64,000 nt of DNA. Source: Ceriagrion tenellum. Its lineage: Eukaryota; Arthropoda; Insecta; Odonata; Coenagrionidae. The DNA lies in contig OY720636.1 in assembly GCA_963169105.1 (NCBI GenBank), forward strand, positions 134,469,747 to 134,533,746, in the 5' to 3' direction. How positions within the stretch are numbered: position 1 is the stretch's first letter; each line of letters begins with the position of its first letter. Below are positions 1 through 12,270 of the stretch, piece after piece. Under the pieces are notes generated by a model. It did not search any database. It had not been told where the DNA came from and saw only the letters and a program-made list of their open reading frames with translations. Made by a program: the position numbers and the translations under genes.

Positions 1-1004
1 ACCATATCTTCATTCTAATGTGTTTGAGTAATTATTTCTTAGGCAAGACAAGCATCACCACAGATCATCATCTAATTTGAGAGGTGCAGGATTACCTCTA
101 CATCATACATATCCATCCATGTGAGAGACCAAAATGCCAGTTCTAGCTGGATATTCCTTGCTCTGTTGTTTGCCTTTGGCCTAAATTATTCTTCTTTAAG
201 GCCAAGTGTTGATAAAACAGAGGAGAATGAATTTTGGAGACTGTCTTGTTGATCACTACATGCTTGAAGCTTACAGTGGGAAAATCCCAATCATTGGTGC
301 CATATATTATTCACTATGCTCCATGTAAGTGTCTCTTATCATGAGGAATTGGGCAGGTGGAACTCTTGGTACCCGAGTCAGTGGGACACAGTAACATTTT
401 CTCAGCCAAATGAGTTGTGGTAATCTCAAGTCTCAACTATATGTCAGCCCCACTCGTAACATGCATGCGGCCAACCATTTATTTGTACAGTGCATTTAAT
501 GGAGTAAAAAGTGTTGCATGCCTCGGGAAAATGACTAATGAGTGCAGCCCACGTGTCCCATTGTTTGTATACAAATCTCAAATGGAACTTAAGCATCATA
601 GTTTAGAAAGTTCTAGCATTGTGGATATTATGTAGCAAAGTTTATATTATATAATACATAGTTGTGGGGTTCTGTTTAAAATGTGTATGTACACTGCACA
701 TGGTGTATATATATGACACTTTTTTCCATAACATGCAATAAAAGTATAATGTTAGTGAACCCCATGTGATGAATTATACAGTTGAACATGGAGATATGCA
801 ATGATTGGGGTTTCATTTCTGACTACTGCGACTGGGACTATGGATGTGAGGCTCCCAATGGAACCTGGCTCCTGCTCTCTTTGCTTATATTTTCCTCAAC
901 AGCAGAGTCAGCTGGTAATGGTGTTTGTTCTTTTATGCAAAATTAAAATTCTCAATGTATACGGCATACAATTTTGCATAAGGGCTCTACTGAATTGACT
1001 GCAG
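1..1004 (+). other. Upstream part of duplicated gene unit A; exons unresolved
   Basis: This stretch is repeated at 32732-33735 and, inverted, at about 45484-46486. A strong splice-donor consensus (GTAAGT at 325-330) suggests an exon ending at 324. A second stretch, 782-914, sits between an AG (780-781) and a GTAATG, and is open in one frame reading NDWGFISDYCDWDYGCEAP. Its phase (0 in, 1 out) would also fit the exon at 1317. The short open frames here have no recognisable domain. I can support that exons are likely, but not which frames are used. Confidence 0.3.
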
Positions 1005-1149
1005 GATACATTATATCTCTGTCCCTGCATGCATAGCGTCTTGCAGATGACAATTTGTTTTGGTATTCCAACCAGCAAAGGTGACCTTCACCTAAAAGAT
1101 GCCCATTGGAACTCCAGCAACATTGTCACCTCCAGGACCCAACGCATAT
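1005..1149 (+). CDS. Possible internal exon of duplicated gene, copy A
   Basis: After an acceptor (GACTGCAG, ends 1004) there is a 48-codon open frame ending in phase 1 at 1149 before a weak GTTGAA donor. It contains MTICFGIPTSK and DLHLKDAHWNSS. Its phase fits the next exon (1317-1463), where the split codon becomes TCC (Ser). It is unchanged in copies B (33736-33880) and C (45483-45339, minus). The donor is poor and an alternative splice from 914 to 1317 is also in phase, so this exon is tentative. Confidence 0.35.
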
Positions 1150-1316
1150 GTTGAAAACCCAAAAATAATAAAGAGAAGAACCTTTGTTCATATACATGCA
1201 AAAATCTGTAGTAGGTTATTGAGTTGTTTGTGGTCAAATGGTTTGAAATGGATTTATGATACAGACATTTTGACCATGGAAGAAAGTTTTTAATAAATTT
1301 TGATTTCATATTGCAG

Positions 1317-4300
1317 CCAGACCTCATGAATATATGGCCGGATCAGAGGTATCTGTTACGCCCACTTCATCCGTCGGGAAGCTCCCTAATAAGTGACGGC
1401 TATGGAGTCTGGGGAAATCATCAAAAGAGGCTCCTCGCCATGAAGCCAAATACACAGAGGATGGTGAGTACTTTTTTTTCCTTAGAACTTATCTCACCTG
1501 AATATTTGACTGTTTATGTAAATACAAGTCTTTTTGGAGTGGGAGATCTGTGTTCAGCGATCAAAGTAACAACATGCATTGAAATTGGCTCTTGATTACA
1601 ATATTTAGGCTTCTTTGTTATAATTCTTCTGCCATATCAATTAAAATGTATTTTGTGAACTTAACATCACGAGAATATGAAAAGAAGGTACTGCAATTTC
1701 CATATAAAAATTTATTTTACGGGAAAGGAATAGGGAAGTGGTGACGGGGTGGGCCTCCCTTTCTTTGCAAGGTGCATAACTCTGGGGATAAAGTCACTCT
1801 GGTGGTTATGCGTCACCATATGTTTTGTGAAGGGTGAGGCATTTTTCCTAATTCAGAAGCTGTCTTCATGTTCGCTAACCGTGATATTGAAAAGTAAATT
1901 CATCCATCTGAGAGATATATTGTTACATTCATTGCAGCAGACTTCATGAATTCTGCTTTTTTCTTGAGTCTTTATTCTGTCTTTTTTAACCCAAGTATGT
2001 TTCTCAGAGTGTTTCTATTGTAGAAAGCAGCACTGACTTCTCCTTTTGGAAGATATTGTAATTTCTTGAGAGAGATTCTACCAAGGAAGGATATCCTCCT
2101 CCTCTTTGGACAAGATTCTACCTCTTGTGTCCCACTTTTAATCACCTTCTGAGCCAATGCTGTCTGTTTCCATCTGTGCAGTGTATCAGTTAGAACTTCC
2201 AAGTATCCATCGCGGACAGGTATTTGGTTGTGAATGTGGAGGAGAGAATGTGAATTGTGGACAGGTAATTGAATGTGGAGTAGTGAGTGAACGTGTAATG
2301 CATATTCAGAAGTTCAAATTAATATACTGCACTGATAGAAACATACAGCAGTATTTTGATGTTCCAATGAACTAATATTCATTTCCCATTAGCCATCCTC
2401 ATTTTTGGCATGGCATTTGGAATTTTTAGGGGATGGATTTGTATGGACTGGTTCAAAAGATTTTCATATATATTTTTGATATCTCGAAAACATAAAAAAT
2501 AGTAATGTTTTAGCCCAAAACTGCTTATGGTTATGCTTCGAAAAAGTCACCTTCCTTCAAAGGTTTTGGGTCTTCAACCAAATGACTTACTCTTAATGCA
2601 GGTGTTGTCTTCTAGCATGTGTTTTTAATATAGGTTTATATTTATACCATTAGAATCCCTGAAACATCTGTTTGCTAGAGTTTAGCTTTAAGGCGAAGCG
2701 ATTCGTACCCAAGGTTTCACAAATTATAGAAAGGATGTCATCAATCACTCACAATTTCATTGAAAAACTTCAGTTGAGGCATGAAATAAAAAATAAGTGA
2801 TCCTTTGCCTAAGATTAATTAAGGAAATCATGCCGTTTTCATTATTACACTGGTAGTATTTTATTGCATGGCGCTCCATTCTTAAATTGTAGTACAGTGT
2901 TCATTTGCGACTTAAGATTAAATGAACTCTGTTTGCAAAAAGTATTAATTTTCGCCATTATTTAATTTTTTCAGAGCTCCAGCAATGCGTAAAAAACATA
3001 AATCGGGATAATGAAGAGTACATTAGCCGAATGGCAAGGAATCATGAGGTTGATTTGAAAAACTTGCGAGGGGAATATGCAGAAAAGCTTCGCATATGTA
3101 TAAAGTATGTAGTACAGCTGGAACAAAATGTGCTTCAACTGCAAGAGGAATGGATAAAATGCCAGACGTTACTTGGCATGGAGGTTAGTGACATTGAAGA
3201 AATGCCTTTCCTTGTACTCAAAGCAAAATTTTTTCTATAAAAAAGGCCTATGTGATATTCTCAATCCAATTATAAAGATAAATTTTGGCATAACTTGTGA
3301 GGAGATTAACAAGATTGAGCATTTATTAAGAAACAATTTCTATGATTCCACACATTAAAGCCACGTTAGATTTCAATGCCTATGGCATCGATGTCATGGC
3401 ACCCTGACCAAAAAATGTAGAAATCATTTTCGTTGGCAATAAAAGGAATCATACAAAGAGTTTGATGAATATGGCTATACCTAATCTTTCTATACACTCT
3501 GATAGTGGAATCAGAATATCATTTCCTTTATGCTAACCCATATTTTTGATTTTTATTATTCTTTTATACTCACCTTCATTAAACCTCAGTTTTAAGCTAA
3601 ATTTTTGTCTGGATGGTAAAAAAAAAATATTGCCCCTTTATCTTAACAGAGTACCTTAATTCTTCAAACATTTCTCCTTTGATTGCCTAGCATTTTGGGA
3701 CAAAGCTGGGAATTAAAATGGGAGAAAAATCATTTTCTTTAAACATGAAAATTTCAAAAAAGTAAGAACCATCTGCCTTTAACTGCAACCGAAATCTGAA
3801 TTCCTTGATATTATATAAATCCTCTAGCCGGTGAAGCTGCCAGTTTCTTTCTCCCCTGTAGATTTTTCCTGGCGTTAAAGTGGTTGAGAGGATACATTAG
3901 CTTAAGTATATCAGCACTCCCCATTGTATCATAGTATCTGGTTTGCAGACCACATCTTCATTATTATTATCACAAAATTTTACCCATTTGCCATATTCTG
4001 AGAATAGAAATAGGCTAGAAAGTACAATATATGTTAATTTCTTGGCCAAAAAAGGAAGTCATCAAATTTTAATGATTGGCTTTTTACATAGAAATGCCCT
4101 CCTTTAATTGTTTTTAGTATATGTACCATCATGAAGTAGGGTATTTTCTTTATGGGGCTACCAATAAGTAGAGCTCAGTGATTTCTATTGACATCTTGTG
4201 AGCCTTTTGTATTAATGATCTTTATTAATTGACGCAGGAAAAAGAGGAAGTGGTTAAACTTGAAGTAGAAGGGACAGAGTCAAGGGTCTTGCCTTCGCCG

Positions 4301-4639
4301 CCTATATCAACAGCATCAGCCGTCAAAATAGACTCTCTGACAGCAATGACCTTGAACTTGGCAGCACCATTTATGACCAGTCTACTTCAACCTCAACCAT
4401 CTCCAGAGTCACAGCCGGCTCCTGAATCATTGCTCAACACCTGCAAAGACACCTGTGAAGGATCAAAGACAACTGCGTCTCCCATGGAGACCACATCTGC
4501 TTCACTGCCAACTCCTCCCGCTCTGCTGATGAGCGAAGTGGATGGACCACAGCCACCTCCTCCTCCAGGCCCACCAATATTATTGAGCCTCATGACTTTA
4601 TCTGACATGACTCATGACATTAAGGCTCATGTGGACTAA
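1317..4639 (+). pseudogene. Duplicated host gene, copy A: coiled-coil / Pro-rich tail protein with nonsense mutation
   Basis: Exons read 1317-1463 (phase 1 in, phase 1 out), 2975-3183 and 4238-4639, with introns 1464-2974 (GTGAGT...CAG) and 3184-4237 (GTTAGT...CAG). The first junction builds a GAG codon, joining KYTED to ELQQCVKN. Exon 1317 encodes a basic Ser/Thr-rich segment (RPHEYMAGSEVSVTP, then KLPNKSRLWSLGKSS in the other copies). Exon 2975 encodes a roughly 70-residue charged helix typical of a coiled coil (ISRMARNHEVDLKNLRGEY, VVQLEQNVLQLQEEW). Exon 4238 encodes an acidic start, then a Pro/Ser/Thr-rich tail with PQPPPPPGPP, ending in KAHVD and TAA. I do not recognise the family; a scaffold or transcription-cofactor role would be guesswork. 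In this copy codon 1394-1396 is TGA where B and C have TCA, which cuts the product before the coiled coil, so I call it a pseudogene. Upstream exons are unresolved. Confidence 0.7.
1972..2202 (-). CDS. Antisense intronic ORF, copy A (truncated form)
   Basis: A 76-codon open frame lies antisense inside the first intron of the duplicated gene. It is rich in Lys/Arg (CPKRRRISFLGRISLKKLQ) and ends KKTE with TAA. An AATAAA overlaps the stop on the minus strand. The same frame stays open in copy B (34703-34933) and, with 22 more N-terminal codons, in copy C. No family is recognised. It could be a small antisense gene, the last exon of one, or a chance ORF preserved only because the copies are young. 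Confidence 0.3.
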   Translation of the reverse strand: MEVLTDTLHRWKQTALAQKVIKSGTQEVESCPKRRRISFLGRISLKKLQYLPKGEVSAAFYNRNTLRNILGLKKTE

Positions 4640-5189
4640 TAATGTTTGATTCTTAATTCTATATGTTATTTATTGATTTTTTCCCCTTCATTGGATATTC
4701 GATTTTCTTGAATGAAAATTAAATAAAATGAATTTGAAAAGCAATAGCTATTCTGTATGTTACATTGTTTTTGTATTTTCCGTCACCTTCTGTAATTAGG
4801 GGAACAAACGTTAAGGGTGAGCTGTGGGTAATTCATGAAAAGACTCTATTTGGAACAACTAATGCCACCACTTCTATGAAGCATAGTAACGATAAAATGA
4901 GGTTTGGAAATTGGAGCCGGTAAGAAAACCATATGACGAGGCTAAACTCCTGTGGCGACATTTGAACAATCGCACCAAGAGAAATTTCGTCATTATTACT
5001 TACTTCCGACGATATTCACCTTGCTCTGTCAGTTCGAGCCATTGTCACATATGCACGCATATAGGTCGACTTGGAGACTTAAGACTTCAAATTCCTCATG
5101 GCAGGCATTGAAAGGGGTCAACTGGGGATAAAGGAAAGAGACAAACAAACAGATTCTAGAAAACTATTCTCCCCGAAGCCATTTCTCGT
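4640..5189. other. 3' flank of gene copy A
   Basis: AT-rich 3' UTR followed by about 350 bases of single-copy-looking sequence, repeated only in copy B (37371-37920). Copy C cannot be compared because the gap starts at the stop codon. I see no coding or structural feature apart from the poly(A) signal. Confidence 0.5.
4722..4727 (+). terminator. Poly(A) signal of gene copy A
   Basis: AATAAA lies 83 bases after the TAA stop (4637-4639) in AT-rich 3' UTR. It supports 4639 as the true end of the reading frame. The same signal follows copy B at 37453-37458. Confidence 0.55.
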
Positions 5190-7323
5190 GCTATTTACTT
5201 CGCCTCGCACGATGTACGGATGTCACTTGTTCATGTATGATAATAAAAATGTATGATAAACGTAAGGTAGGTGTGAGAATTAATGGGGTTCTGAGAGATT
5301 GGTTTGCAATGAAACAGGGCGTAAAGCGAGAATGCGTAATATCACTATGGCTGTTTAATGTATTAATGGATAAATGTGTTAGAGATACATTTAATGAAAG
5401 TACAGTGTTGTAATTAGAATAGTAAACGTGCGAGTTATAGTACATGCGGATGATATGACTAAATTAAAAGTATAATTTAAGGAGAATAACTGTATGATGA
5501 TGGAGAATGTTGAATTAATTAAACAAGTATATTATTTTGTGCAATTAGGTAAGATGTTGTTTACCGGTGTGTCAGTACACTGGATATACCTCCTAGTGGT
5601 GGGTCGCGGGCAATAGTATGCTGGCTCTCAAGGTAGTCCTTTCAGAAGGGATCCTAGCTTGAGCAGAATAGAGCCTAGGGTATTACTATGTTTTGGTTGC
5701 TTTTGTGGCATAGTGGCGAATATGTGCCAAAACTGACCGGTAGAGCGCTGTAACCGTTAGCATGGAAAGCTGCATGTGGTGAGGGTACTGCTGTAACCTT
5801 ACATTCTCTATTACAACTTACCGCTAAATGTCAAAATGTTGCCTAAGACAGCTGAAGCCACGATGGGCGGTGGAAACTGAATAAGGTTGGCCCATCAAGA
5901 TACGGTCTGGAAACGAACTGGACTCTCGGTACTTGGAATGTGAGAAGAGTGTATGGAAAGGAGCATGAGTTGCTGATCAAAATGTAAGTGAGACGAATGG
6001 ATGTTTTTTGTGTATGTGAAACTAAGCTTAAGGGGCAGGATGCTGTTCCCAAAGATGGTGGTAGTCTGGCAAGATTTGAAGATAATGTACATGGCAGTCA
6101 AGGTGTAGGACTCATTCTTAATGAGAGAGCTAAGTTGCTAGTAAGGAAATACGAGTTAGTATCCCCTGGGTTTGCGTGAAAGTAGGTATAAGGAGAGTTG
6201 TGATTGTGGCGTGCTATGCACCAGTGGATGGAGAGAGTGACCGTGTGAAAGATGAGTTTTGGGAAAAACTGGGAGAGGTTTTGAATGAATTTGATCCTGG
6301 TGAGAGAATAATTTTAGTAGGTGACATGAATGGGTGGGTTGGTGTGAGGCGAGATGCATCTGAGAGAGTGGTTGAGCCTTTTGGTGACCCCGGAGCGAAT
6401 GATAAAGGTGAGTGTGTGCTTAGAAAAAGGATTGTTTGTGTCGAATACATGGTTTAGACATAAGAGAATACATATGTATACTTGGAAAAGGAGTGTTTGT
6501 AAAAGCATGATTGATTTTATTGTGTATGATGAGAGATTGAGAGAGATAGTTTGGGACACGCGAGTGTTGAGGGGTGCTGAATGTGGAACAGACCACTATT
6601 TGTTACTCTCCAAAGTGAATCTGGGCAGAAAGTGTGTACCAAGGAAGAATGTTGCGCGTTAACAGTTGAGAGCAGGAAGGGTTCTTAGACAGCGAGGTAA
6701 GATGCGGTATAGTTGCATGCTTGAGGATACTCTATCATTGAAGCAGAGAGAATGGGATGAGCATACCAGAAACGAGAATGTGAATGATGCGTGGGAGTGT
6801 TTAAAAGGAGTGATTGTGGAATGTGCTGAAAGTGTATGTGGAATAGGAGTGGTAGGAAGAACGAAAGGTGATGGTTGGTGGAATGAAGAAGTGAAAATTG
6901 CAGTCAGAGAAAAGAAAGAGGCGTACAAGGCTATGCTGCCAAATCATAGGAAGAGCGTACTAAGGCATGTGAGATTTACAGAAAGAAAAAGAAGGAATGC
7001 ATAATCGTTTTGAAAGAGAGCAAAGAATGAATGTGTGTGGATGAAGCTAACAAAATGCAGAGTGATTTTGAAGGTAATAAAAAGCTGTTTTGGAAGTGAG
7101 TATAAAAGGCTAAGACTGGTGGAGGTAGGGGAATTAATGCGGTAAAGTACAAAATTGGAGAGATGTAGTGGGAAGAGAGCAATATCAGGGACAGGGGATA
7201 TTAGGAGTTTTAAAAACAGTAGGGCGTGTATGAAACAGTGTGTGGGGTACATGAGGCAATAGAGGTTTGCAAGGAGAGGTCAGAATGGAGGAAATTACTG
7301 ACGCAGAGTTAGGTGTACAATTA
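5190..7323 (+). mobile_element. Decayed RTE-like non-LTR retrotransposon, rearranged, copy A
   Basis: Three pieces of one element family lie in scrambled order. At about 5230-5460 is a reverse-transcriptase piece (NGVLRDWFAMKQGVK, then HADD-like at the active site) broken by stops. At about 5925-7000 is an endonuclease/exonuclease/phosphatase-type domain: TWNVRRVYG, DVFCVCETKLKGQ, VACYAPVDG, then GDMNGWVG, the usual order of an apurinic-type retrotransposon endonuclease. At 7190-7320 is the 3' tail, which matches the tail of the related RT fragment at about 29030-29150. Stops and frameshifts interrupt every domain, so it cannot encode a working protein. The hAT element at 7332 is inserted in the tail. 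Clade assignment (RTE-like) is by look only. Confidence 0.65.
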
Positions 7324-7998
7324 CGTATGAACATGGGCGTAGCTAGGTGGGTCCCTGGGGGGGCCCGGCCCCCCCCAGAAGGCTCGTGGCCCCCCCCAGA
7401 AAAATTTGACAAATCTAAATTGTGGTGGCCACGCTTCACACAGCGCTGGCAACCGCGCGCCTGCGGCCGAGCCACAGCACGGCGGTGCGGTCCCTTTGGT
7501 TCTATATTTTGGCCGAAGGTAAGCTACAATTTACACTGAAGCAGCCGGGGCAGCACTGCGAAGTTTGAAAATGTGCGCCGCGGACAGGCACTGCAGCTTT
7601 GTTCGTCTGCTTCGTCTGGCTCCAGCGGTGTAGCTGAGGTGCTCGGCACTCGTTTCAGAAGAGTTACTATATTACCCTACGTAGGACCTCTAGTCTCTGC
7701 CCGGCAGCGCGCTTGCCTGGCTGTTTTTTCCCCCCTCCCTTGCCACCTCACCTCACCATTCCACCCGCCGCGCCGGCTTGCCCGCCTCAACAAGCATCGA
7801 CAGGATTGTTGTTGGTTTACATTGACAGACAAGCCGCGCGTCGTACGTCGCGCTGTGCTGGAGTGCTGGCGCCAGTTGGCCAGTTTTTCTTCAACCACTG
7901 TGGTGAGTGTGGTGTTAAAAGTGTGGTTCCCGCGGCGCTCCCAGTGACAGCAAACCGGTGCATCTTGCGGATTACGTGATAACGCGCGGAGTGAAAAG

Positions 7999-8850
7999 GT
8001 AAGTTTCCAAATGAAATGACGCCGGTGTCTTGTGACAGGGAATCGGGATGACGTGAGGGTTTCATCCTGCAGATAAGGTTCTTTATTTCTCTCGATGCAA
8101 TTTAGTCAAGTCACAAAACACCAACTATGATATATGATGCTGCCGTTGCTAATTGCCTCCTGTCTTCACTTGCAGACTGAGCAAACATCGCGCCTCGACG
8201 GCGCCGTAATCATTTTTCTTAAGATAAAAACGTTGTAACTCCCTTCACGATTGAGATAAAGATATGATTTAAGCACTAAAAACAACTTTATACTTTTATT
8301 AACATTTCATATGCAGCATTAATGGACCTACAATGTAAAATACGTAAGTTAGCAGGCGGCTACTTTTTACCTTGCAAAAATTCAATTTTTTGTCCTTAAG
8401 ATATTTACATCAGTATAACAACATTTTAGCTCAATTAACCACAAAAAACATGAGCACTGTTACGAAGAAAATGGTATGAGGAACCTTTATGTAAAAGTTT
8501 TAATCCAGCACGAGGAACGGTTTGCCGACAATCGAGTGAAAAGAACCGCGTTTGTAGGGGAAGTTTATGGAAATATTTTTTATAAACTTTATCGAAAAAC
8601 TATTGACACCATTAAATGAAACGTCTCTTTATGCATTATGGCACATTTTTATTCAGTGCATAGTGCAATATTAATTTTTATGCTGCATTTGATAACAGCG
8701 CACGCCCGCCCTTATGGAGATTAACATGGGAAACGAATCTGCATGAGAGTCCATACTGTCAACTAAATGTGGAAAGCACTATAGTGTTGTGCAGTTGATT
8801 ATGTTTCGCGCAATCTTGTGATTTTTCCCTTCTATTTTGTTTTTCTTTAG
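7999..8850 (+). other. Probable leader intron of the hAT transposase gene
   Basis: AAAAG/GTAAGT at 7994-8004 is a near-consensus donor, and a pyrimidine-rich TTTTTCTTTAG ending at 8850 is a good acceptor just 7 bases before the likely ATG (8858). The stretch has stops in all frames. The intron is inferred from sequence alone. Confidence 0.5.
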
Positions 8851-8857
8851 GTGCAAG

Positions 8858-11182
8858 ATGAAGAAAGTTTCAGATATTCGATCATTTTTCAAGAAAACTC
8901 TCTCTCCCCCTCCAAAAAATGATCAACGTCAAGATGATGATCCTCCCAGAGACGACCGCACATTCCCCTCCTCTGCACCGTCAGCGTTTGAAACTTCAAC
9001 GAAAGCCGCAGATGAAAAAATGGAAGTAATCGAGGAAAGAGCATCTGAACCGACAGATCTTGGTACTTTGGAAACTGGACCGAAACAACTGAAAATTAAT
9101 TTCCCGAAAACACTATTTGGTGACAGAAACCGATCATTTTCCGACGCTTACTATGAAAAACACCAGTGGTTGGAGTACAGTGTGGAAAAAGATCGAGCAT
9201 ACTGCTTTGTGTGTAGACTTTTCTTTACCGGGGTTGTGCGAGACCAAAACGAAAAGTTTATTAAAACGGGGTTTTGCAAATGGAAAAAATTAAAAGATGC
9301 GATCGAAAAACACGAAAAATCAGGATCTCATTTGGATTGTCATCAAAAGTATCTGGGGTACCAAATGGCTAACGCATCTGGTACTGTACACGCGAGAGTC
9401 GTAAATCAGAGTAAAGAAGAGATTGAAGAGAAAAAACGTTACTTGACAGAAGTAGCTGATATTATTTCCTATCTCAGTTGTCAAGGCATGCCACTGAGAG
9501 GACATGATGAGAGCTCTGAATCTCAGAATAGAGGAAACTTTGTTGAATTGTGTAAGCTTTTTGCGAAGTATGATGACTTTTTTGTCAAACATTTTGAGCA
9601 GTGCCTTAACTACTGCAGCCCAACGGTTCAGAACGAAATAATAGAAGTTGCAGGCGGTCTAACTCTTCAAGAAATTGTAAAGGAAGTGCGGGAGTGTGGG
9701 TTTTATTCATTGATGGTTGATGAAGCCAAATGTTACAAAGAAGAACAGTTGTCAGTAGTTTTGAGGTACGTAAGAGGATTGGAGCCCATCGAAAGGTTTC
9801 TCGGTTTCTTAAATTGTTCCACAGCAAGAGATTCCGAGTCGCTAAGCCAAATGATTCAAGATTTTTTAACTAAATACAGCTTGGACGATATACCAATGAT
9901 TGGACAATCATACGATGGTGCCAGCGTAATGTCAGGAAAGAACGCAGGTCTCCAGGTGAAAATGAAAGAGTTACACCCACAGGCAATTTATATCCACTGC
10001 TTAGCTCACAAAGTAAATTTGGCCGTTGTCTATTCCTGCAACGATATCCAGTCAGCTTACATTTTCTTCAATACTCTTGAAGCCCTCCATATGCACTATT
10101 CACAACCTGGTAATCATGCCATCTTAGCAGAGATCCAAAAGAAGCTAGGCATTAAGGGTGGGAAAGAAATGGGGAGCTTAAGTAGTACAAGATGGTGCTG
10201 CCGTTACACAAATTGTAACGTTGTAAAAAATAACTTCAACGCAATCAAGGAAGCCCTTGAGGAGGAAATCAACGCTGCACGAGATGGGGGTATGGTGGAG
10301 GCCATCGGTTTGTTGAGATCTATCGTACAACCTGAATTCGTTGTTAATCTTTTCGTAATCCATTCAGTTTTATCGGTGACCAACGTGCTGAGTAAGTATT
10401 TGCAAGGCCCAGATGCGACGCTCGGGAGAGCAAGTTCAGTTATTGCCAGCATTCAAACTACTTTGGCAGAGAGCAGAAATAATTTTGATGGTTTATGGGC
10501 CGAGATAGTAGAATTTGCGAACAATAACGACATTTTGCTAGAGCCTGTGTCTGTCTCAAAGAAAAGAAGGCAGCAGCCGCCCGCAAAAATGAGCGATTAC
10601 TATGTTGAAACTACCGTAGGATAAAGCCAGCTGACCGATCTACCATCTGACACCAACCCCAACACTCGAGATTACTGGAAAATCAATGTGTACAACAGGG
10701 TTTTGGATAACGTTATTTCACATTTTCAGCACAGGTTTGAGTCCGTTCCCCTGGCAAAGGCAGCGGATGCCTTTACTCAGTTGAACTTGACTGAAGCTGA
10801 AGATTTCATTAATAATTACAAAGAAATTTTGAATATTGATGCCCATTCCTTAAATGCCGAGGCTACAGTATTGAGAAATATATTAAAAAACAAGGAACTA
10901 GAGGTCAAACTTAAAAATGTCAGAGCAGAAATAAATGAAGATATCATGCCGAATGTTTACAGACTTCTCCAAGTAGCAATCGGCCTGCCCGTCAGCTCGG
11001 GTGGATGTGAAAGAAGTTTTTCAGTCATTCGAAGAATCAAGTCATGGATTCGGTCTACAACCGGGCAATCAAGATTTTCAAATCTATCCATTCTTCACAT
11101 CGAAAAAAAACTTGTTAAAGAAAGGGTTCCCAGCACTACCATCATTGAACATTTTTGTCAAAAAAACAGAAAATTCCTTTAA
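8858..11182 (+). pseudogene. hAT transposase (TTF zinc finger / DUF4371 type), interrupted by one in-frame stop
   Basis: The ATG at 8858 begins MKKVSDIRSFFKK. Residues about 95-170 match a TTF-type zinc finger (DRAYCFVCRLFF, then KHEKSGSHLDCH). A DUF4371-like RNase-H core follows, with likely catalytic Asp codons at 9719-9721 (LMVDEAK) and 9914-9916 (SYDGASVMSG) and the CLAHKVNL motif. The hAT dimerisation region (LPVSSGGCERSFSVI) supplies the third acidic residue, Glu at 11009-11011. A TAA at 10622-10624 splits the frame; reading resumes in the same frame to TTTAA at 11182. No other break is visible, so this looks like a recent inactivation by a single change. The stop removes the Glu and dimerisation region. 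The length of about 770 codons is normal for ZMYM-like hAT transposases. Confidence 0.88.
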
Positions 11183-11548
11183 ACCAAATATTTTGTTCCT
11201 TTTCTTTGTTTTCACTTTAAATTAATATTGAAGTTGTATTTAATTTATTAGCAGATAACCATCCCAAAATTTACTATGATCCCTCTGAAAATGTATAAAT
11301 CCTCGTTGAAAATAAAAGCTATTTTATTTTCCAACTCGGTGTGATCATTTTCTAGCCTACAACAATCCCTTTCAGTATTTTACAAAAATGTCATCAGCAA
11401 TTAGGCTTAATTTCAGTTCTGAGAAGGTTCAATTTCAAACATTTCTGGGGGAGAAGCACCCTCTCTTGAAGTGGGGGTACCCCCCGGAAGGTAGGTGGTC
11501 CCATGGCCCCCCCCAGCCAAATTCCCTGGCTACGCCCATGCGTATGAA

Positions 11549-12270
<722 letters not shown>

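Larger units (their letters stand above)
7332..11540 (+). mobile_element. hAT DNA transposon with 8-bp target-site duplication
   Basis: The 4209-bp element starts CATGGGCGTAGCTAGG and ends CCTGGCTACGCCCATG, imperfect terminal inverted repeats rich in G or C runs just inside. It is flanked by a perfect 8-bp direct repeat CGTATGAA (7324-7331 and 11541-11548), as expected for the hAT superfamily. It sits in the tail of the RTE-like remnant. A GC-rich leader (7332-7998), an intron-like stretch with GTAAGT at 7999 and TTTCTTTAG at 8842-8850, and the transposase gene fill it. The copy at 40063 has the same insertion, so insertion came before the A/B duplication. Confidence 0.92.

Noticed and set aside
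1311..1595. 94-codon ORF through the 1317-1463 exon in another frame
   Set aside because: It runs through a consensus splice donor into intron sequence and does not join the coiled-coil exon in phase. One copy-C difference is silent in the frame I chose but changes an amino acid here.
4393..4608. Gly-rich antisense ORF opposite the Pro-rich tail
   Set aside because: It is the mirror of Pro/Ser codons in the sense exon; no start context or homology.
7332..8857. Proline/arginine-rich ORFs in the hAT leader
   Set aside because: They arise from the GC-rich leader in several overlapping frames and both strands, with no homology; the single protein-coding frame begins at 8858.
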